Shown: piece by piece, positions 6,717-10,019 of the stretch
Layout: every line of letters starts with the position of its first letter
Position numbering within the stretch: position 1 is the stretch's first letter
DNA from: an uncultured Oscillibacter sp.
GTDB lineage: Bacteria; Bacillota; Clostridia; Oscillospirales; Oscillospiraceae
DNA length: 10,019 nt
Assembly: GCA_900551885.1 (NCBI GenBank)
Contig: URXS01000069.1
Span: 1-10,019, forward strand
Direction of reading: 5' to 3'
Notes under the pieces: model-generated
The model's input: only the letters and a program-made list of their open reading frames with translations
What the model was told of the DNA's origin: nothing
Databases searched by the model: none
Program-made: the position numbers and the translations under genes

Positions 6717-7475
6717 TCACGACGCGGATTCCTTCAAATCGTTGTAGAGCTCTTTCTCCCAGGTATCCAGAAGTGTGCCGCTCTCGTCGTAAAAGGACAC
6801 GGTGAAGTCCGCCGCCCGGTTGGCGCCGCCGTTGGTCTTGGCTGTCCAGGAAAACTCATGAAGCGCGCTTCTCTCTGCGGTCGCCTGGAGCCGGAAATCA
6901 TCCTCGTCATATTTGAGCGGGATCTCAAAGCGGCAGAGCCCGTTCTGGTCGGGCACTGCCTCCATTTCGTAGGTCTCGTCCCAGTCGTAGTGCCCCTCCT
7001 CGCTGCTGCCGTCCGAGTCTGTACTCTTCACGTTAACCTCTGTCTGAAGTCGTAAAGACGCCTTCGCCCGGGCAGCATCGGTCCGCTCTGTCCAGAAATA
7101 CACCCTATAGGCAGGTTTGTACCCGTACATGTCCGGCACCAACAGTGCCCCGCCGTCCTCCGGCTCCGTAAAGTAGAAGTCACCCAGAGACCAGCTCAAA
7201 GTTCCGGAATCACACCTGGTGAGAGCCAGGCGTCCGTCCTCCCATTGGAGGATCCCGTCTCCGCTCGCTCCATCAGAACAGTACAGTACCTCCGGAGCCG
7301 ACAGGCCGTACTGCGCAGCCTTCCACCGGACGGCGATCTCCAGTGTGGGCGCCGGGAAGTCCAGAATCACCCAGGTGAGAAACAGCGCAATCACTAACGC
7401 CGCCAGATTTCGGACCACCCGCTGCCGCCGGGTCAGCCGGGGCACCCAGCCCGGCAGTTTCAGGGAAAATTTCAT
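6717..7475 (-). CDS. B2: single-pass membrane protein of the A/B module family
   Basis: This 252-residue protein is the longest B copy and has no recognised function. The N-terminus is longer than in the others (basic segment to about residue 22, with RLTRRQRVVRN), followed by a helix at about 23-40 (ALFLTWVILDFP). Next come a likely amphipathic helix with APEVLYCSD, an exported domain rich in acidic and aromatic residues, and a C-terminal SGTLLDTWEKEL. ALFLT..LDFP is shared with B1. An insert around residues 150-165 (STDSDGSSEEGHYDWDETYE) is strongly acidic. The ATG at 7473-7475 shares ATGA with the A2 stop and follows a GGAGGGG site. Confidence 0.82.
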   Translation of the reverse strand: MKFSLKLPGWVPRLTRRQRVVRNLAALVIALFLTWVILDFPAPTLEIAVRWKAAQYGLSAPEVLYCSDGASGDGILQWEDGRLALTRCDSGTLSWSLGDFYFTEPEDGGALLVPDMYGYKPAYRVYFWTERTDAARAKASLRLQTEVNVKSTDSDGSSEEGHYDWDETYEMEAVPDQNGLCRFEIPLKYDEDDFRLQATAERSALHEFSWTAKTNGGANRAADFTVSFYDESGTLLDTWEKELYNDLKESAS

Positions 7476-8227
7476 GGCGTCCCCTCCTCTCCTCCCGGCA
7501 GGTCCACATGGAGGGTCCAGCCAGTCAACTGGTAGGTAATCTCAATCCACGCCGGATCGTTTTCAATGCCGTCTACCTGAAGCCAGAAGGCGTGGTGGAT
7601 ATGTCCGTCGGATGAATTGGAGATAGTCACGTAGGGCGCACGACAGTATTGGTACTGTATGCCGTTGCTGTCCACTGCCTCCAGGCAGTCATTGTAGAAA
7701 ATAGGGCCCTTCAGCCAGAACTGCCAGGTGACGGAGGTCATGGACAAAAGCAGGGTATCCTTTCCCTCCCGGGGGGCCGCCCCCTCGGTGTATCGAACTT
7801 CCTCCGTGTGAAGGGTGTAGGGGCCCATCTTCACATCCGGCGGGCAGGCCAGCGCCCGGCCATCGTCCTCCGAAAGGCTGCCCAAAGTGGTCGTGGGCCG
7901 CAGCCACGCCTCCACATCCGGCACGCCGCCGATCAGGACCGCACACGCCAGCAGCAGGCAGGCCATCGTGAGCAGAGCGCGGCTGACCTTCCACAGCCAG
8001 CCCAGCCAGGGCTTATGTACCCGGTCCAGCCCCCGGCCTACCTCCTCCGGGTCTCCCATGGCCAGAAGAGCCCGCTGCTTCGCCAGCTTCAGTGGATAAT
8101 CCAGCCGCTCTAGGTCCCGCACATGGTCCTCGTAGTGGGCGGTCAGTTCTGCGGCGATGGCGGCCCGGTCCGGTTTGAACCGCACCCGCTCCAACACAGT
8201 AGCCCGCCAGTTTAAAAAATCATCCAC
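7472..8227 (-). CDS. A2: membrane protein with conserved cytoplasmic helical domain (DUF1700/HAAS-like), GTG start
   Basis: This 251-residue protein has a conserved inner domain at residues 1-79 (ERVRFKPDRAAI, HYEDHVRDLERLDY, KQRALLAMGDPEEVGRGLDRV, HKPWLGWLW), a membrane helix at about 81-101, and an exported domain at 102-251 ending WIEITYQLTGWTLHVDLP. I chose a GTG start at 8225-8227 because it follows GGGAGG at normal spacing and because the same leader and GTG occur before A1. The frame stays open far upstream to about 8671, but that stretch overlaps B1 on the same strand and carries no family sequence. By my count about 54 of 67 residues match A1 across the inner domain, while the exported domains are barely alignable. 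Confidence 0.83.
   Translation of the reverse strand: MDDFLNWRATVLERVRFKPDRAAIAAELTAHYEDHVRDLERLDYPLKLAKQRALLAMGDPEEVGRGLDRVHKPWLGWLWKVSRALLTMACLLLACAVLIGGVPDVEAWLRPTTTLGSLSEDDGRALACPPDVKMGPYTLHTEEVRYTEGAAPREGKDTLLLSMTSVTWQFWLKGPIFYNDCLEAVDSNGIQYQYCRAPYVTISNSSDGHIHHAFWLQVDGIENDPAWIEITYQLTGWTLHVDLPGGEEGTP
7991..8191 (-). repeat. Repeat unit 2 of 4: conserved inner-domain coding segment (A2)
   Basis: Codons 13-79 of A2, gap-free against the other three copies and closest to unit 1 (ALLAMGDPEE, against ALAAMGDA in units 3 and 4). Confidence 0.8.
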
Positions 8228-8245
8228 GCGCCTTACCTCCCGAAA
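8228..8245 (-). promoter_or_regulatory. Ribosome-binding leader of A2, matching that of A1
   Basis: The 18 nt before the A2 GTG start contain GGGAGG and match the 18 nt before A1 (9717-9734) at 15 positions, both beginning TTTCGGGAGGT. This supports GTG as the true start in both genes and suggests the leader was copied with the module. Confidence 0.7.
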
Positions 8246-8265
8246 CCATGTGTGCTTTGCAGATT

Positions 8266-8907
8266 TTATGGAACACGCGCATACATCCGCTCCTCCACAA
8301 GCTGGCCATCGGAACCATAAAGGCGCAGGACTGCGGAACAGCCGGGGAATCCACCTCTGAACAGTTGGTTCTCCTGCTGGGCCAGCAGGCTTTCCTCTTC
8401 CGGCACAGTCTTTCGCATCAGGGAAAAGGTAAAGCAGTTGGCGCCCTCCCGCTGTCCGCTGATCACATAGGTCTCCACAGCCGTGCCGTCCAGCAGGCGT
8501 GCATCTACCTGCAACTCCGCAGATTGTATATTTTCCAGCAGGCCAGCGAGGGTGTATACCGGATATCTGTACATCCCCTCCTGACGGCCAATGCTGTCGC
8601 AGGACAGGATAAATTGTTCGCCCGTTTGGCCCTGGTCCGTACTGGTCAGGCAAAAGCCGAGAGGGGTCCACTGGTAGTAGGCAATCAAAATGCGATCTCC
8701 TGTCCAGGCATAGAGGGCGCTATCCCTCCGGCACAGCGGCTGTGAAGTGCCCAAGGTGATGAGATACTGGCGCTCTGCCCGGCGGAGCAGTCCCGCCTGG
8801 GTCCAACAGGGGAAGTCCAGCATCCAAGCAGTCAAAAATAACGCCAGAGTGACTACTGTAAGGTTGCGGAGGATTTTTCCTTTCCGATTGAGGCGTGGAA
8901 TTCTCAT
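8266..8907 (-). CDS. B1: single-pass membrane protein of the A/B module family
   Basis: This 213-residue protein has no recognised function. It has a basic N-terminus (MRIPRLNRKGKILRN), one membrane helix (about 15-32) with ALFLTAWMLDFP, then a segment rich in Arg and Gln (LLRRAERQYL) and an exported domain. The domain contains a few cysteines (34, 56 and others), ends LRLYGSDGQLVEERMYARVP, and so keeps the family's 'YG.DG.L..E' ending. The ATG at 8905-8907 overlaps the A1 stop in ATGA and is preceded by GGAGGGATGGGAT; an upstream ATG ten codons earlier lies inside A1. The 38-nt spacer to A2 contains only the A2 ribosome-binding leader. Confidence 0.8.
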   Translation of the reverse strand: MRIPRLNRKGKILRNLTVVTLALFLTAWMLDFPCWTQAGLLRRAERQYLITLGTSQPLCRRDSALYAWTGDRILIAYYQWTPLGFCLTSTDQGQTGEQFILSCDSIGRQEGMYRYPVYTLAGLLENIQSAELQVDARLLDGTAVETYVISGQREGANCFTFSLMRKTVPEEESLLAQQENQLFRGGFPGCSAVLRLYGSDGQLVEERMYARVP

Positions 8908-9716
8908 ATCCCATCCCTCCATTCCAACCGAAAGCAAAAGCCCTCTCCACTCTCACAGGTCAGCTCCATCCACTGGGGCGGGGCATCCCAATACAAAATG
9001 GTCACCCAATAGGATTCGTAAAATGGGGTTTGATCCTGGAGATTGACCCGTATGTAGCCATCCCAGAAGGCGCGGCGCTCTTCGACCGTATAATCAAAGT
9101 ATTCCGAGGAGCTGGTGTACTGCCCCGCCCGATCATCCGTGGCTGATAATTGCAGAAGGGCCGGTCCGGGGCCATCGTCCCAAAAGCGCCCGTCCTCCAC
9201 CGTGATCAAAACAGAGGCCGCATAATAAGGGCCATCATCCTCATGGCACCAGAGCGCCGCATAAGGAATGGAAATATCATACCCGCATCGGTTCACACTG
9301 CCGCCTGCCGTAACAGCCTCCCGGGTCCAGGAAGGCGCGGGGTCGAACTGAAAACCATACGGCTCATATTCCTCTGTTTTCTCCAGCGGTTGAAGATCGT
9401 CTGCCACGTTGCGCCAGTAACCGGTGCCATAGACCAGCAACAGCGCCAAGCAAAGTACTACGGCTATCCGGCTGGCCATCCACAGCCAGCCCAGCCAAGG
9501 CTTATGCACCCGGTTCAATCTCCGACCGATCTCCTCCGGGTCCCCCATAGCCAAAAGCGCTCGCTGCTGTGCCAACTCGATTGGATAATCCAGGCGCTCC
9601 AAATCCCGGACATGATCATCGTAGTGAGCCGTCAGCTCCTTGGCTATGGACTCCCGGTCCGGCCAAAAACGTACCTGAGCCGTCACCTTGTCTCTCCAAT
9701 CGGAAAAACGCTCCAC
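8904..9716 (-). CDS. A1: membrane protein with conserved cytoplasmic helical domain (DUF1700/HAAS-like), GTG start, first gene of operon
   Basis: This 270-residue protein opens the nine-gene operon. The inner domain (1-79) reads AQVRFWPDRESI, HYDDHVRDLERLDY, QQRALLAMGDPEEIGRRLNRV, HKPWLGWLW; the membrane helix is at about 81-100. The exported domain (101-270) holds several cysteines (CGYDI, WCHED, CESGEGFC) that could form disulfides, and ends WMELTCESGEGFCFRLEW. The GTG at 9714-9716 is chosen over an ATG at 9786-9788: the latter lies inside the promoter and would place the -10 box within the gene, whereas GGGAGGTGAGG stands at the right distance from the GTG. The transcription start would lie about 35 nt upstream. 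The role is unknown; a sensor or envelope-associated function is an inference from topology. Confidence 0.83.
   Translation of the reverse strand: MERFSDWRDKVTAQVRFWPDRESIAKELTAHYDDHVRDLERLDYPIELAQQRALLAMGDPEEIGRRLNRVHKPWLGWLWMASRIAVVLCLALLLVYGTGYWRNVADDLQPLEKTEEYEPYGFQFDPAPSWTREAVTAGGSVNRCGYDISIPYAALWCHEDDGPYYAASVLITVEDGRFWDDGPGPALLQLSATDDRAGQYTSSSEYFDYTVEERRAFWDGYIRVNLQDQTPFYESYWVTILYWDAPPQWMELTCESGEGFCFRLEWRDGI
9480..9680 (-). repeat. Repeat unit 1 of 4: conserved inner-domain coding segment (A1)
   Basis: Codons 13-79 of A1, gap-free against the copies at 4558, 6399 and 7991. It is the only copy with Trp instead of Lys/Arg in RF-x-PDR and with Asn in RLNRVHKP, so it is slightly the most divergent. 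Confidence 0.8.
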
Positions 9717-9734
9717 GGTCCTCACCTCCCGAAA
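9717..9734 (-). promoter_or_regulatory. Ribosome-binding leader of A1
   Basis: GGGAGGTGAGG precedes the GTG start at normal spacing. The 18 nt match the A2 leader at 15 positions, which settles the start choice for both genes. Confidence 0.7.
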
Positions 9735-9748
9735 AATAATACCTCGGG

Positions 9749-9773
9749 CATCTATGTTTATCATACATAGATG
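9749..9773. promoter_or_regulatory. Palindromic operator, probable PadR binding site
   Basis: CATCTATGT (9749-9757) and ACATAGATG (9765-9773) are perfect 9-bp inverted arms around a 7-nt centre. The inner halves read ATGT...ACAT, the kind of dyad reported for PadR-family repressors. It covers the -10 box, part of the spacer and the expected transcription start, so bound protein would block RNA polymerase. The operon's own PadR (4805-5143) is the natural ligand, giving negative feedback. Direct binding is an inference. Confidence 0.75.
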
Positions 9774-9788
9774 GCCGATGTTTGTCAA
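9760..9788 (-). promoter_or_regulatory. SigA-type promoter of the nine-gene A/B-padR operon
   Basis: Reading the - strand, TTGACA (9788-9783) is a perfect -35 box, then exactly 17 nt, then TATGAT (9765-9760), one mismatch from consensus. The start of transcription should fall near 9752-9754, giving a leader of about 36 nt before the A1 GTG. No other comparable promoter was seen in the operon, so all nine genes probably depend on it. Confidence 0.88.
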
Positions 9789-9947
9789 GGACTCTGTATA
9801 GAATGGTATCGTATTTTCAATGTTTCACTGTTAAAAAACGAATCCATCCTAAGGTCATCAGATCTCCCCGTTTCTTGCGGCGCCCAGAGGTTTCACTGGG
9901 AGAGGGAAGAAATGTGCTATTCGGGCAGGCACACTTCCACGAAGCAC
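9789..9947. other. Intergenic region upstream of the A/B operon promoter
   Basis: This A/T-richer stretch lies between the promoter and the terminator of the next minus-strand gene. I see no convincing gene, second promoter or long repeat. GTTTCACTG occurs at 9822-9830 and again at 9890-9898; a 9-nt match at this distance may be chance. Confidence 0.4.
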
Positions 9948-9977
9948 AAAAAAGGACACACTCAAAAGAGTGTGTCC
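9948..9977 (-). terminator. Rho-independent terminator of an upstream minus-strand gene
   Basis: GGACACACTC (9954-9963) and GAGTGTGTCC (9968-9977) form a perfect 10-bp stem with a 4-nt loop. On the - strand it is followed by six U residues (9953-9948); on the + strand no U-run follows. It therefore ends a transcript entering from the right edge and isolates the A/B operon promoter from read-through. Confidence 0.9.
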
Positions 9978-9989
9978 TCTGTGTTGGCG

Positions 9990-10019
9990 CTACCTATCTT
10001 TCCGGGCCGTCGCCAGCCA
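9990..10019 (-). CDS. Probable C-terminal end of a minus-strand gene beyond the right edge
   Basis: One minus-strand frame reads WLATARKDR and stops with TAG at 9990-9992, 12 nt before the terminator stem. The terminator implies that a gene ends close by and this is the best-placed stop, but two other frames also stop nearby. Too little is visible to name a product. Confidence 0.35.
   Translation of the reverse strand, partial: WLATARKDR

Noticed and set aside
6216..7055. A 279-codon + strand frame opposite A3 and B2, and similar frames at 7649-8113, 8248-8745 and 9150-9770
   Set aside because: Several recur opposite the conserved inner-domain segments (for example HPSQPGL, SQPSQGL), which is expected from the repeated antisense sequence and not evidence of coding.
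8228..8671. N-terminal extension of A2 up to 8671
   Set aside because: The extension overlaps B1 on the same strand in another frame, has no counterpart in A1, A3 or A4, and the GTG at 8227 has a conserved ribosome-binding leader.
3350..9716. Toxin-immunity array or anti-sigma/sigma system
   Set aside because: No effector, nuclease, secretion signal or sigma factor is visible; all eight proteins are similar single-pass membrane proteins, and the only DNA-binding protein is PadR.
9717..9788. Upstream ATG start for A1 at 9786-9788
   Set aside because: It overlaps the -35 box of the promoter; the transcript would begin downstream of it. The GTG at 9716 has a strong ribosome site shared with A2.
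3350..9788. Mobile element or phage origin for the array
   Set aside because: No transposase, integrase, tRNA target or flanking repeat is seen. The boundaries are ordinary terminators and composition appears similar to the decarboxylase operon.

Overview
The window looks like the chromosome of a GC-rich, anaerobic gut member of the Clostridia, most likely in the Oscillospiraceae (Flavonifractor, Intestinimonas or Lawsonibacter type). The reasons are strong Gram-positive Shine-Dalgarno sites, a Firmicute-style split sodium-pumping decarboxylase operon, and PadR-linked membrane proteins of a kind common in that group. The genus is an inference; nothing here fixes it.

Left part (1-3338, + strand): the 3' half of an operon for a biotin-dependent, Na+-translocating decarboxylase. 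In order it holds the tail of a probable gamma (OadG-like) subunit, a free-standing biotin carrier protein, the integral-membrane beta subunit (oadB) and a 5S/OadA-type carboxyltransferase that lacks its own biotin domain. Together they would move CO2 from a carboxylic acid (oxaloacetate is the best guess) to biotin, then decarboxylate carboxybiotin at the membrane and export Na+. The operon ends at a hairpin with U-runs on both sides (3303-3338), which also ends the convergent operon.

Right part (9788-3350, - strand): one nine-gene operon read leftwards from a strong SigA-type promoter (TTGACA, 17 nt, TATGAT). A 9+9 bp palindrome with ATGT/ACAT halves lies over the -10 box and is a good candidate PadR operator. 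The operon holds four tandem copies of a two-gene module, A then B. A has a highly conserved cytoplasmic helical domain (DUF1700/HAAS or 'permease prefix' like), one membrane helix and a divergent exported domain. B has a short basic N-terminus, one membrane helix ending in an FP motif and a divergent exported domain. In all four modules the A stop and B start share ATGA. A 112-residue PadR-family repressor gene sits between modules 3 and 4 and is coupled to B3 in the same way.

Sequence signatures group modules 1+2 and 3+4 for both A and B, so the A-B pair appears to have been duplicated as a unit. The likely picture is a self-regulated envelope system: one PadR repressor, four paralogous membrane pairs sharing the same inner domain and offering different outer domains. 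I know of no described function for this arrangement. Below, A1/B1 to A4/B4 are numbered in transcription order.

Right edge (9948-10019): a minus-strand terminator and the probable last codons of another minus-strand gene that lies outside the window.
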